NCBI RefSeq assembly: GCF_026191115.1
Contig: NZ_JAPHOT010000001.1
Location: 2,299,501-2,363,500 of the forward strand
Length of the DNA: 64,000 nucleotides
DNA from: Legionella sp. PATHC035
Lineage (GTDB): Bacteria; Pseudomonadota; Gammaproteobacteria; Legionellales; Legionellaceae
Direction of reading: 5' to 3'
The notes below the pieces were generated by a model. It did no database searches, was not told where the DNA came from, and saw only the letters and a list, made by a program, of their open reading frames with translations. Below are positions 38,096-47,218 of this stretch, one piece after another. The position numbers and the translations under genes are program-made. Positions within the stretch are counted from its first letter, which is position 1; each line of letters opens with the position of its first letter.

Positions 38096-38169
38096 GTCAT
38101 CCCTATTGAAACGAGGATCTCCTGTCCTGATGTTAGATCTTGGAGCCCCTTCGCTTCGCTGGGAATGAC
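38096..38169. repeat. Short element with terminal inverted repeats
   Basis: GTCATCCC (38096-38103) and GGGAATGAC (38161-38169) bound 74 bases that also hold a CTTCGCTTCGCTGGG stretch. The ends resemble the GTCATTCCC arm at 46685. It separates tssL from tssM, otherwise tightly packed neighbours, so it is probably an insertion. Confidence 0.5.
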
Positions 38170-38245
38170 AAGGGTTGTATGCCGCTTTTCGGTATTCAAA
38201 ATCAAGTCATTTTGACTCAAGCTCGCGATGTAAGTAATACAAACC

Positions 38246-38905
38246 CTATTTAATTAAATGTAAATAATTAGTAACTGTATTATTAATTACAAAATAAAAA
38301 AAGAAATATATTATTAAAATCACTGGAATAGGTAACAACCACCACAGAAAGCTTCGATATTGATCTAATTTTGGAGGAATAATTTGTAAATTATCATTTT
38401 TATATGCTAGAGGGAATGCAACAAACTCACTAGGATAATTTGCCATATTATACCCGTGGCTCAATTGTTCTAATGCAAAATTTTTATACTTTAGCAAATC
38501 AGGTTTATCGAGCGGCTTATGATAAACTCCTTCAAATCCTAAAACCAAACATCGGTAATAAATTCTAACTAAGTCATCTTGTTTGCTGGGAATTTTGCTT
38601 AAACGAGTAAAAAACTCTTCGCCCGCACTCGTTGTGTTAAAATATTCAGCTTGTAATAATTTATCTTGCCACTGTCTCACACCTATCCAGTTTGATTTTT
38701 GTACCAGTTCATCGATCCATGCACAGACCGCAAATAAAGCTGAATTTAAATTATATTTATCAACTTCATGTTCCTTCATTTTAATTTCAGCAATTAACGA
38801 AGTGATTTTGCCACGGAATTCATCATAACTAACGGTCGCAAATTGATGTGCATTTAAATCCCAAACGTATTTAAATAAATCATAAAAAATGGCTTGTAGA
38901 TTCAC
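38246..38905 (-). CDS. tssL: T6SS membrane-complex protein TssL (DotU family)
   Basis: A 219-residue IcmH/DotU-family inner-membrane protein. The cytoplasmic helical domain (about 1-180) contains FAVCAWIDELV and AEYFNTTSAGEEFF, both family motifs, and a single C-terminal helix (about 190-212) anchors it. No peptidoglycan-binding domain follows, so another component must anchor the complex to the wall. The start is a GTG with a strong GGAGG five bases away, beginning one base after the tssK stop. TssL connects the baseplate protein TssK to TssM. Confidence 0.92.
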   Translation of the reverse strand: MNLQAIFYDLFKYVWDLNAHQFATVSYDEFRGKITSLIAEIKMKEHEVDKYNLNSALFAVCAWIDELVQKSNWIGVRQWQDKLLQAEYFNTTSAGEEFFTRLSKIPSKQDDLVRIYYRCLVLGFEGVYHKPLDKPDLLKYKNFALEQLSHGYNMANYPSEFVAFPLAYKNDNLQIIPPKLDQYRSFLWWLLPIPVILIIYFFFYFVINNTVTNYLHLIK

Positions 38906-38906
38906 T

Positions 38907-40295
38907 TTATCCTCCTACAGCGACAATATCGATCACAATGTCTACTGGTGTTTTTCCTAGATAAAATGCAACTTTTCTTTCCATCTCAATTTTGGACCAC
39001 ATTACGGATTTATGGTCAATATGATAATAAAGACAGTTTGCCCCTTTGGGTATTCCTTCAGGAGCCGAGAGAAGTCTGGAGATAGGTGCTCCGGGTAATG
39101 CAAAATCGATGTAATTTTCAATTTCTGAATAAACACATAACTTACCAAAATCTTTAATCATCTCCGCAATTTCTTCTTGATCCTCCTGAGCATAAATCAC
39201 TAGGAAGTAACTTCTATCCTTTCGGATAAAACTGTTGCCAAGATCGGCATAATAATGATTTTTCTCTTTAACCATTCGACGAATGCGATCCGGATCGGCG
39301 GTAATAATGGTTAACAACTTGGTAACTAACGCCTCGATGAGTTTATAACTTTTACTCAGATCACTGTGATCATAAACAGGCATTGCGGTGATAGTTCCAC
39401 TGCCGCCTTCAAAAAAATTAATTTCTGTTGAATAAAAGCTTAATTCACTGATTAGCTGTTGTAAAAGACCATAAACTTCCCAAGGATGAACGGTTTTGGC
39501 ATTGAGCAAATGATCCATTACGGCAACATTTCGTAATAATGAACGGAGTGAAAACAATCGCGCAAAGTTGCTGTTGTCAATATGGGTGCTGTACGTATCA
39601 AGCGGCTGTTTAAATTGTTCTAATTTGCTCGTTGTTTTTACTAAATCATTCTGAATTCGGTTGAGCAGTGCAATTAAATTTTTGTGCGCATTAATGCTGA
39701 CACAAGAAGGATAAAAATCAGGAGCATAATAAATTTCATCGTTGGTACGTCGTAACTCTGCCACCTGGATAATGGAGTAGTTATGCGTATTTTCAATTTC
39801 GAACTCCCAAAATAATTTGACTACATAAAATAATGATCGTAGATGAGCTTGTGCACCCTGGTGGTAGTAATCGGGGAGTTCATCTCCTGCACTGTAACTA
39901 ATATAACGAGTACCCACACTATTTAAGTTTTCCAAACTTTCGATTGTGGTTACATTAGCTACATTTTTCGAGAGTTCCTTAACACCAATGTATACTTTCA
40001 GCGAATTGGCGTTTGCTGGCCAATCTGATTTAAATGATCGGGGTAAAAATTTGGCATTGACATCAATCTCAACAAACTCCCCACTGGGTAAAAAAAATGA
40101 CATTTTTTCTATATCGAAAATGCCGCTTTTAAATGCCTTGTCATTGATTTCCAACTCGGAAAATCCCCAAAAAAATGGGGTTATGTAGCGTAAAAATTGC
40201 GAATGAATATAATGCTGATTGAGTTCAGTATATTGAAAGTGTTGCGGTTGTAAAAAAAGTCCATGTTCCCAATCAATCGGCGTATTCCAAATCAT
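38907..40295 (-). CDS. tssK: T6SS baseplate protein TssK
   Basis: A 462-residue TssK. The N-terminus IDWEHGLFLQPQHFQ is the family hallmark, and the C-terminal domain that contacts the membrane complex follows. TssK forms trimers linking the TssE/F/G wedges to TssL and TssM. The gene starts two bases after the tssJ stop and is followed one base later by tssL, so these three are translated from one message. Length is normal. Confidence 0.94.
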   Translation of the reverse strand: MIWNTPIDWEHGLFLQPQHFQYTELNQHYIHSQFLRYITPFFWGFSELEINDKAFKSGIFDIEKMSFFLPSGEFVEIDVNAKFLPRSFKSDWPANANSLKVYIGVKELSKNVANVTTIESLENLNSVGTRYISYSAGDELPDYYHQGAQAHLRSLFYVVKLFWEFEIENTHNYSIIQVAELRRTNDEIYYAPDFYPSCVSINAHKNLIALLNRIQNDLVKTTSKLEQFKQPLDTYSTHIDNSNFARLFSLRSLLRNVAVMDHLLNAKTVHPWEVYGLLQQLISELSFYSTEINFFEGGSGTITAMPVYDHSDLSKSYKLIEALVTKLLTIITADPDRIRRMVKEKNHYYADLGNSFIRKDRSYFLVIYAQEDQEEIAEMIKDFGKLCVYSEIENYIDFALPGAPISRLLSAPEGIPKGANCLYYHIDHKSVMWSKIEMERKVAFYLGKTPVDIVIDIVAVGG

Positions 40296-40297
40296 AT

Positions 40298-40912
40298 TTA
40301 TTTATCCCAATATTTTTTTAAGGACACACGATTCTTTGTTTTCGTGATTACGGTCTTTCTTGAAGAGCTTTCAGTGTAGTTAATCGCTTGAGAGCCAAAT
40401 TCTAGATAAATCCCAAGTCGTCCCATCTGTTTTGTTTTTTTCCAAAAAGTAAGCGGATTCCATTTATTAAAGACGGGGACTTCATAGATACGAACTACCC
40501 CGGCAGGGGTTAAATTGTAATATCCGGCGACAACGAGAACTTTTTTGGTCTCAGCCATACGTGCAATGGTAAAGGTTTGGGTCATTCCAGGTGCAATAAA
40601 AAAAGTGCGAATGTGTACTTTCTTGTTCGTTTGGGTGATGTTGTCCGCTTCCGTATCCGCATCAAGTAATTGACTAATTCCTTCGGCAGTAACTATTTGG
40701 TTTTGCACATCTTCTAATTTTTCAATCTGGACTACACTGAATTTTAAAGTATGTTTTTTATGATCATATTCATTTAAGTCTTTGCTGGCTACAGCACGAA
40801 TAAGAATAGCATTATCTTGATAGCTGCTGGCTAACTGGGGCTCTTTTTCTTTCCCACCCGTTGTGCAGCCACCTATAATGAAGATTAAGAAGCAAAATAT
40901 TATTCTTAGCAT
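40298..40912 (-). CDS. tssJ: T6SS outer-membrane lipoprotein TssJ
   Basis: A 204-residue lipoprotein. The signal peptide ends in the lipobox IIGGC, so Cys16 should be lipidated. Mature TssJ is a beta-sandwich (transthyretin-like) held in the outer membrane that binds the periplasmic end of TssM. The family is poorly conserved; the strand pattern, the FNKWNPLTFWKK end region and above all the position before tssK support the call. A 40-residue C-terminal tail beyond the usual fold is present. It is the first gene of its block, so a promoter should lie in 40913-41328. Confidence 0.8.
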   Translation of the reverse strand: MLRIIFCFLIFIIGGCTTGGKEKEPQLASSYQDNAILIRAVASKDLNEYDHKKHTLKFSVVQIEKLEDVQNQIVTAEGISQLLDADTEADNITQTNKKVHIRTFFIAPGMTQTFTIARMAETKKVLVVAGYYNLTPAGVVRIYEVPVFNKWNPLTFWKKTKQMGRLGIYLEFGSQAINYTESSSRKTVITKTKNRVSLKKYWDK

Positions 40913-41328
40913 GACTTTAATTTTATTATCCTTAAACCTGAGCGTTAATTAGGGGCTTTGATCATTTATCGTTCCACGTCCTGTAACGTGTTCTGAGAAC
41001 TCCCCACAAATTTTTTCACTCTACGTACCGCAATGAAGGCGGGACATAGTCCTTCTAAGGGAATGAATATTTATTCCATGGTATCAGAACCTTTAAGGAA
41101 AACAATAGAAGCCTAGTGTATCACCTTTCTTAAAGGCCAAAATTATAAATTGTAACCAGCAAATTTAACGCAAAATAAATCAATCGTTCCAATCGGATTA
41201 CTTACTATTATTCCTTATAATTTATTGATAATATAATTTTTTTTTAAGGGTTACAGCAACATCCCTTGAAAAAAATGAATTAATTGGACACAAAAATTAC
41301 GGACTGAATTATTAAGGGGATAAAGAAA
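40913..41328. other. Divergent regulatory region
   Basis: These 416 bases separate tssJ (minus) from the outer-membrane-protein gene (plus). They must hold promoters for both. Two TATAAT hexamers occur (41216-41221 and 41232-41237) facing the plus-strand gene, without good -35 boxes. No RNA gene or recognisable repeat was seen. Confidence 0.45.
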
Positions 41329-42162
41329 TTGTTAAGAAAAATAGATGGACTTTTGCTAATGGTTTCCTGTGTCACCGGCATGCTGTCTCCAGTGGCTTTT
41401 GCTAAGGCCCCCTCAGTAAAAAAGCATGCTGTATGGAAAGACCAGGCTGAGAAATCAATCAATTGGCACTCTCTGAATTGGCGGGCCGTTTTAACTCTTT
41501 CAGGAGCTGCAGCTTTCGGTGACAGGGTAGGGACTTCAGAATTTATTCCAATTGCCGATCCGCTTGAAGACGAGTTTTTCGATTACGCACCGCATAGTTC
41601 AGATCAATCCAAATTTTTATTCGGTGTCTTCATGGGGGCAGAATATTTATTAAATCCTTCTTGGAATTTGCAATCAGGGTTTAGTTATTATCAACCTGCA
41701 TCGTTCCATGTTAACGGTACAGTCACCCAAGGTTTGGATGAGCTATCCGTTGATTCATTTCCCTATGAGTACGATATTCAGGTTCGACAAGTTTTGTTTG
41801 AAAACAAACTCTTGTACAACTTGCCGTTTCAACCAGTAGTGCTGCATCCCTATGTTTCCGGAGGGATAGGTGTGGGCATAAATTCATTTCAGGACTTTGA
41901 AGTGACGATTACTCCACCATTCACCACCTTTAGTAATCAATTTAGCGATGAGACTCTTACTAACTTTTCGTATCGGGTTGGTGCTGGTATTGACGTTGAC
42001 GTGAATAACTGGGTCCGAGTGGGTGTGGGTTATCGATTTGCAGACTTTGGTAAAGTAAAGTCAGGAAATGCTTCCATAGATCAGGTCCCTACATTTAACA
42101 CAATATCACAATCCCATTTCTATACGAATGAAGTGATGGGGCAATTAACCTTTATCATGTAA
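41329..42162 (+). CDS. Outer-membrane beta-barrel protein
   Basis: A 277-residue protein with an N-terminal signal peptide ending near AFAKA (about residue 26). The mature part has alternating hydrophobic strands typical of an eight-stranded barrel, for example VLHPYVSGGIGVGINS and VRVGVGYRFADFGKVK, and resembles OmpA-like or opacity-type surface proteins. The start is a TTG with AAGGGGAT six bases upstream; the next ATG (41359) has a poorer site. It probably shares an operon with the secreted protein that begins 11 bases later. The pair lies on the opposite strand between two T6SS blocks and has no obvious T6SS role. Confidence 0.75.
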   Translation: MLRKIDGLLLMVSCVTGMLSPVAFAKAPSVKKHAVWKDQAEKSINWHSLNWRAVLTLSGAAAFGDRVGTSEFIPIADPLEDEFFDYAPHSSDQSKFLFGVFMGAEYLLNPSWNLQSGFSYYQPASFHVNGTVTQGLDELSVDSFPYEYDIQVRQVLFENKLLYNLPFQPVVLHPYVSGGIGVGINSFQDFEVTITPPFTTFSNQFSDETLTNFSYRVGAGIDVDVNNWVRVGVGYRFADFGKVKSGNASIDQVPTFNTISQSHFYTNEVMGQLTFIM

Positions 42163-42172
42163 AAGGATGAAC

Positions 42173-43822
42173 ATGAAACGTTACTCTCTTAATTCAATTG
42201 GTTTAGCTATTTTTTTAAACTCAATGACTAGTTATGCGTTACCTTTTAATATCATTCCCCAAGGCAAGTTGCCAACGACGATTTTTAAGGGGGAAACAGC
42301 CAATGCTTCGTATACAGTGACAAATAATACGAGAGCGACCCGTGTCAATAATTTTGTTAAATCGCTGCCACCCAATGTGACACAAGTTACAGACCCCACC
42401 GATCCAACGGTGTGCGGCAGCACTTTTGACTTGGGACCAAATGGTTCTATTAATCAGAGTTGTACATTAAAACTTAAGGTATCGGGTGAGGTAAATCGCG
42501 CCGATCCCAATTCTCAGCATCATTTATTTATTTGTCTTCCTGGCGGTAAAACCTGCGCAGGTCCTACGCCAGAAAATTCATTAAATGTGACGGTGGATAG
42601 TAATGGACCGGGTCTCACTACGATTTCGTTAGCAGTTGGTGCTTACGGAACGAATACAACCGGAGCGCCGGTTGTTTATAAAAGTAGCGATAATGGGATG
42701 ACCTGGCCTACAGCGGTGCTTCCATCAGTTTCTGGAATTTCGAGTTTTCAAACCTTCCTTTTTGGGGTTGGATGCACTGGAAAATTCTGTACCACTATCG
42801 GTAATTATTTTACCAATAATGGCGCGGTGCAACCAATAAGTTATTCGACTAAAGATGGGGGTTCGACCTGGTCTGCAGTTAATGTACTGTCAACTAATGG
42901 CATTCCGGCAATAAATAATTATAACCAAATTAATGCAGTAAGCTGTTCGGGTTCAAATTGCACTGCGGTAGGTTTTAGCGGTCCTACGAGTGGAGGTACT
43001 CCGTTGCCACTGACTTATTCTAGTACAGATTATGGTACCACGTGGTCACCGCCTAATTTGCTTTCTATTGCCGCACTTCCTCCAGCAAACCAAGGAGCAA
43101 GGTTAGGCTCTGTTAGTTGTTCTGGAACCAATTGTACTGCTGTTGGTTTTTATTATGATAGTTTAGGCCACCGGATACCTTTAAGTTATTACAGTACCAA
43201 TAATGGTGTGACGTGGTCATCAGCAATCCTTCCATCGACTGCTGGGCTTCCCGCTGGGAATACAGGTGCAAAATTGAATGGTGTGAGTTGTGTTGGCAAT
43301 AATTGCACTGCTGTTGGTGAAACAGATGGACCGACTGATGTACCTTTTAGCTATACAAGCACTGATGCGGGACATTCTTGGTCTGAAGCAACACTCCTCT
43401 CATTGAGTGGCCTGCCCGTCGGCAGTGAAGGGGTCGGCTTAAATGGCGTAAGCTGTACTGGCACCCAGTGCGTTGCGGTTGGTCTATATCGAGATTCTAG
43501 CTTCGCCGTAGTTGCACCAGTAAGCTATAACAGCTCAAATAATGGCGTAACCTGGTCAAGCATTGTGCTTCCTCCAACGAACAATTTCCCCTCAGGCTTT
43601 GGGCGAGGAGAGTTGTTCGGTGTGAGTTGCATAGGAACAAACTGTTCGGCCGTAGGTTCCTATTCGGACACAAACAATATTTCGCTTCCTTTAGCCTACT
43701 ATAGCGCAGATAACGGGGTGACTTGGACTACTGCTTTACCCAGTATATCCTCGATTTCAGGTGCTCTATTCGCTGTTCTTTTTGGAGTAGGTGGCTCTGA
43801 GAGCGGAAATTTACAGACTTAA
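42173..43822 (+). CDS. Secreted repeat protein with BNR/Asp-box-like units
   Basis: A 549-residue secreted protein; the ATG at 42173 suits the AAGGAT site better than the one two codons earlier. A signal peptide ends near SYA (about residue 23). Next comes an Ig-like region (about 30-145) and then about six repeats of roughly 60 residues. Each carries an SxDxGxTWS Asp-box motif and a paired SCxGxxCTAVG cysteine motif, suggesting a beta-propeller with disulfides. Asp-box propellers occur in sialidases and adhesins. No catalytic residues are apparent. It is co-directional with the barrel protein, and a hairpin terminator follows. Confidence 0.78.
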   Translation: MKRYSLNSIGLAIFLNSMTSYALPFNIIPQGKLPTTIFKGETANASYTVTNNTRATRVNNFVKSLPPNVTQVTDPTDPTVCGSTFDLGPNGSINQSCTLKLKVSGEVNRADPNSQHHLFICLPGGKTCAGPTPENSLNVTVDSNGPGLTTISLAVGAYGTNTTGAPVVYKSSDNGMTWPTAVLPSVSGISSFQTFLFGVGCTGKFCTTIGNYFTNNGAVQPISYSTKDGGSTWSAVNVLSTNGIPAINNYNQINAVSCSGSNCTAVGFSGPTSGGTPLPLTYSSTDYGTTWSPPNLLSIAALPPANQGARLGSVSCSGTNCTAVGFYYDSLGHRIPLSYYSTNNGVTWSSAILPSTAGLPAGNTGAKLNGVSCVGNNCTAVGETDGPTDVPFSYTSTDAGHSWSEATLLSLSGLPVGSEGVGLNGVSCTGTQCVAVGLYRDSSFAVVAPVSYNSSNNGVTWSSIVLPPTNNFPSGFGRGELFGVSCIGTNCSAVGSYSDTNNISLPLAYYSADNGVTWTTALPSISSISGALFAVLFGVGGSESGNLQT

Positions 43823-43842
43823 TCCATTTACAACGTATATAG

Positions 43843-43870
43843 CCCGGATGAGGTGCGTTCTTCATCCGGG
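43843..43870. terminator. Terminator hairpin between convergent genes
   Basis: CCCGGATGA (43843-43851) pairs perfectly with TCATCCGGG (43862-43870) around ten bases. It lies between the stop of the secreted repeat protein and the stop of tssG and can serve both. Confidence 0.6.
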
Positions 43871-43917
43871 ATTACCTATCGCTAGAAGTATTCTACATTT
43901 GAACCCATGTCATGAAA

Positions 43918-44910
43918 TTATTTTAACCAGTAACGCACTTTAAACATCTCAATATCTTTCTGTGGGGATAACCAGCTGACAACGCCTAAAATACTCGTTG
44001 TCTCGTGTGCCAGTCGTATCGGTTTGAAACACCCTTTGTCCAAAATGACTTCAATAAAATAGGAGAAGGGCTCCTTTACATAGAGTTGGAGGAGTAATTT
44101 GAGTTGGTTGATGTGTTCCGTATGGATTAAAAATTTAGGAAATACATCAGCACTTAGTGGGCCTATAGAAATTAATAAACTATTGCTCGTCGATTTAAAT
44201 TGGCTTCCCAGGTACGCTGTTTTACTTAAGTGATGATTCGCTTTACCTAAAAGGCAATATTGTTCCTCAGGTATATCTTGTATTGATCGGAAAAATGAAG
44301 AAATATTAATCGGTACCTTGAAATAATCATTTAATAAACTTTTTAGACTCCAAATGGATTTATTATCTGCAACCCAGTGGCTGGAATAGCGCAGCAAATA
44401 ATTGTAATTCGGTATTTTGTCTCGCAGCTCTTTTCCTGCCATCCCGATAAACCCAAAAAGCGCTTCTCTATAAATGGGATCGTGATGTTCTGCAAATTGT
44501 TCAAATATCCTATTTTTCGACCATGCTTCAAAAAGGATCTTGTAAAGTCGCTTATGAAAGATATCGAGCAAACATTTTACCTCATCCGAATCCTGATCAT
44601 TATCTTGGATAAGTTGCTCTGTATAAAATGTAGGAAGTGGAGAAGTTGTGCCGTATAAACTAAAAAAAGTGGCAATTAGAGTAAAATGATTGGTGTCAGT
44701 ATGACGTCGAATCTCATGAATGTCGGTTTCAGGAAAGGCCAAAGTTAATAGGGGAATGATATCTAATTTCCCGTTTAAGCCCTCGTGTTGTGCTTCATAG
44801 TCTATGAGATGGCCAAGCAAACGAATTGCTTGATAAAAATTAAAACTTTTAGGTTGAGTTAATAGCTTTTCTAAGATATTAAGCTCGGATTGTTCAACCT
44901 CGGCTGCCAT
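43918..44910 (-). CDS. tssG: T6SS baseplate protein TssG
   Basis: A 330-residue TssG. The ATG at 44910 is preferred to one two codons earlier because of the AGAGGT site. Family motifs FNFYQAIRLLGHL and FLIHTEHINQLKLLLQLYVK are visible. TssG forms the baseplate wedge with TssE, TssF and TssK. The gene overlaps the 3' end of tssF by 40 bases, a long but common coupling in T6SS clusters. It is the last gene of its block; its own downstream neighbour is the inserted plus-strand pair. Confidence 0.88.
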   Translation of the reverse strand: MAAEVEQSELNILEKLLTQPKSFNFYQAIRLLGHLIDYEAQHEGLNGKLDIIPLLTLAFPETDIHEIRRHTDTNHFTLIATFFSLYGTTSPLPTFYTEQLIQDNDQDSDEVKCLLDIFHKRLYKILFEAWSKNRIFEQFAEHHDPIYREALFGFIGMAGKELRDKIPNYNYLLRYSSHWVADNKSIWSLKSLLNDYFKVPINISSFFRSIQDIPEEQYCLLGKANHHLSKTAYLGSQFKSTSNSLLISIGPLSADVFPKFLIHTEHINQLKLLLQLYVKEPFSYFIEVILDKGCFKPIRLAHETTSILGVVSWLSPQKDIEMFKVRYWLK

Positions 44911-46595
44911 TTCCATACCTCTTTAGTTCGAGCATTTTGTAAATGTAAGAGAGTGAATGTATTGATGGGGGCATTGAGTCCGAAAAAAACATCCATCATG
45001 CAGCCAAATAAATACATATCTCCAATGCATTTAAAACAATCAGGGTCACAAATGAGCGTAATATGAGACCCTGCGATCATCTCTCCATAATAAAGACGAC
45101 GCGCTTTATTCACAATGATATTTTCAATCCCTTTGACTCTGCTCATATTCAATTGATAGTTTTCTCCTTTTTCATAGAGATACAAATTAAAAATATGTCT
45201 GAGGCGATTTTTATCCAAGAGTTGCAGTAAATTCAGTGCCAATAATGACTGAAAATTCCATATTAAAGCCTTATCATAAGTTGGAATTAAAAAAGAAGAG
45301 GGAGGGATAAGATTTGTATAAGTCAGATTTTCAGGTGAGCTGTCAGTGGGTAGGGTAATATCGCCTTTATCTAATAGTCTGGGTAAAGCCCCATTGCTGC
45401 ACATAAGTTCTATGGATAAGGTTTCATCGACAGGAAATCCTTTATCAAAATCGTAGAAGAAACTAATGTAGGTATTTCGTCCAGGTCCAGTGACCGAAGG
45501 CCGATGATGATAGGTATATTTATAGTTTAAATTCAATTCTTGGTTAAAGTTTAATAAGTGATCATACTCAATACGTTTTCGTTCTTGCTGGCGGTATCCG
45601 GTAACCTTCTTTACATCATATACAGCATAGTTTTCACCAAAATCATGATTGGGGATAATTTGATAATCGGGTTGCTTATGATCCAGATAAATAGGTTCAG
45701 CATGATGATCAAACAAATTAATGATAGGTACGGCATGCAATACCAATTGTAAATTATCTAAACCCTCCATCCATTGAGGCACTTCTTCCAATTCAAAATT
45801 GATTTTAAAATCAAAACCATCAGTATTCCTTTGCCATTTTTCCAAACCAACCAAACGAAGAAAAAGAAACTTATAGGGTTGATGGAGATACTCATATAAA
45901 ACGCGATGAGGGTGATGAATGTTGGGGGGAAGCGGGTATAACACCTCCTCATTATCAAAGCCACACGGTTGCAACTGATCTGGAGTTAAAACCAGTTTTT
46001 CTTCTCCTGGTGCTTCAATAGTAATTCTGCTAACAAACCGTTGCAGTAGATAAAAGGTATTACATGCATCATGCAAATTTTGATTAATAAAAAAGCGTAA
46101 TGAAGAGGCTTGCCAATTTTTTAAGGTGATGCCGCAAAGATGGCAATTGATTTCGAATTGACTCACTCCACGAATTGAATCTTGAAAGTGAATACTCGTA
46201 ATAGTAACGGGCTCTACTTGTATGGGGGTTGTCGTACGAAAGATACATTTCATCTCATTAATTGGAATAGAGGCTAATTCAGTCCCTTCAGGGACAAAAA
46301 GCGGTTCACCTAAGTTACTTTTAGGAATAAACTGAATGACTGACGTACTCGGTACTGGTTTTGAATAAAGCGTAAAAAATAACTGGGTTAAGTCATCTAC
46401 CATTCCAGGTAATTTTTCATCAATGACCATCTGTACTTGGCTCGTAAGAAAAGCAACGCCTTCCAACAATCGCTCGATATCGGGATCAGTACTTTGTTCC
46501 CTTAACAAAGGAGCGATTGCGGGATAATGCTCTGCATACTCTCGGGCTAGTTTCCGTATTTTATTTAATTCATTCTGGTAATAATCAATTATCAT
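44871..46595 (-). CDS. tssF: T6SS baseplate protein TssF
   Basis: A 574-residue TssF, the usual size. MIIDYYQNELNKIRKLAREY followed by DPDIERLLEGVAFL and LPGMVDDLTQLFF is the diagnostic N-terminus. The central and C-terminal parts are beta-rich, as in the phage gp6-like wedge. TssF dimers and one TssG make the wedge core. A 203-base gap containing a hairpin repeat separates it from tssE, so tssF and tssG may be less tightly coupled to the upstream genes than usual. Confidence 0.94.
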   Translation of the reverse strand: MIIDYYQNELNKIRKLAREYAEHYPAIAPLLREQSTDPDIERLLEGVAFLTSQVQMVIDEKLPGMVDDLTQLFFTLYSKPVPSTSVIQFIPKSNLGEPLFVPEGTELASIPINEMKCIFRTTTPIQVEPVTITSIHFQDSIRGVSQFEINCHLCGITLKNWQASSLRFFINQNLHDACNTFYLLQRFVSRITIEAPGEEKLVLTPDQLQPCGFDNEEVLYPLPPNIHHPHRVLYEYLHQPYKFLFLRLVGLEKWQRNTDGFDFKINFELEEVPQWMEGLDNLQLVLHAVPIINLFDHHAEPIYLDHKQPDYQIIPNHDFGENYAVYDVKKVTGYRQQERKRIEYDHLLNFNQELNLNYKYTYHHRPSVTGPGRNTYISFFYDFDKGFPVDETLSIELMCSNGALPRLLDKGDITLPTDSSPENLTYTNLIPPSSFLIPTYDKALIWNFQSLLALNLLQLLDKNRLRHIFNLYLYEKGENYQLNMSRVKGIENIIVNKARRLYYGEMIAGSHITLICDPDCFKCIGDMYLFGCMMDVFFGLNAPINTFTLLHLQNARTKEVWKWQPRLNNPSLIS

Positions 46596-46684
46596 TTCTC
46601 TGCCTTAGAGCCTGTTCAAAGTCTCTTGTCTTGGCTGTAAAACACTGATGTTCCTGCATCCAGCGGCTCTATTGAAAATCGTAG

Positions 46685-46710
46685 GTCATTCCCGCGATGG
46701 CGGGAAAGAC
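46685..46710. repeat. Short hairpin repeat
   Basis: GTCATTCCCGC (46685-46695) and GCGGGAAAGAC (46700-46710) pair with one mismatch around GATG. The arm sequence resembles repeats common in gammaproteobacteria and the end of the element at 38096. It lies in the unusually long tssE-tssF gap. Confidence 0.55.
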
Positions 46711-46798
46711 AAAAAACAGTTGGGTAATGTGCGTATCCCTCCAAACTATTTATTCAATAACGCCCCTCACGCGAACGACTTTGCAGCGGCTCTTAGAG

Positions 46799-47218
46799 TT
46801 ACAACGTAACAAGCACGCGTCCTTTGGTTGTTAAAATAGTAGTAAAGTAAACGTTGAGGCTATCAAATGACTTATGTAATTTCGCAAAAATATTACAGGT
46901 AATAATTTGCTTACTTGGTTCAATAAAAATTTGAGATACCTGAACAGATTCCAAACGTGGTTCATAACGAAGAATGATTTCTTCCAAATGAGTTCTTAAT
47001 TCTTCTTGATAAGCAAAAGAGTAATCCTCAACAAGTATGGGTAATTCAGATAATCCGTACTCCTTATCAATTGGGACGCTACCTTGTCTTGTGGATAAGA
47101 TTTTTTCAACGTGATTGCGTATGGATTCAATCAGTATGGATGAATCTAATCTAGCGGATAAAAGAGATCCCTGACGAGCATAGCGACGAACTCGTTCCGT
47201 TAAACGCTCTTCTCTCAT
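46799..47218 (-). CDS. tssE: T6SS baseplate protein TssE
   Basis: A 139-residue gp25-like protein. RLTERVRRYA, then IRNHVEKILSTRQGSVPIDKEYGL, then YEPRLESVQV are the gp25 family motifs. TssE helps start sheath polymerisation at the baseplate. The ATG overlaps the Hcp stop by one base (TAATG). Length is normal. Confidence 0.92.
   Translation of the reverse strand: MREERLTERVRRYARQGSLLSARLDSSILIESIRNHVEKILSTRQGSVPIDKEYGLSELPILVEDYSFAYQEELRTHLEEIILRYEPRLESVQVSQIFIEPSKQIITCNIFAKLHKSFDSLNVYFTTILTTKGRVLVTL

Noticed and set aside
38246..38905. Assignment of the DotU-family protein to the Dot/Icm system
   Set aside because: It sits directly after tssK and before tssM in a T6SS operon, so TssL fits better than DotU of Dot/Icm.
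42600..43822. Sialidase activity for the Asp-box repeat protein
   Set aside because: Asp boxes alone are structural; the catalytic Arg triad, Tyr and Glu of sialidases were not found.
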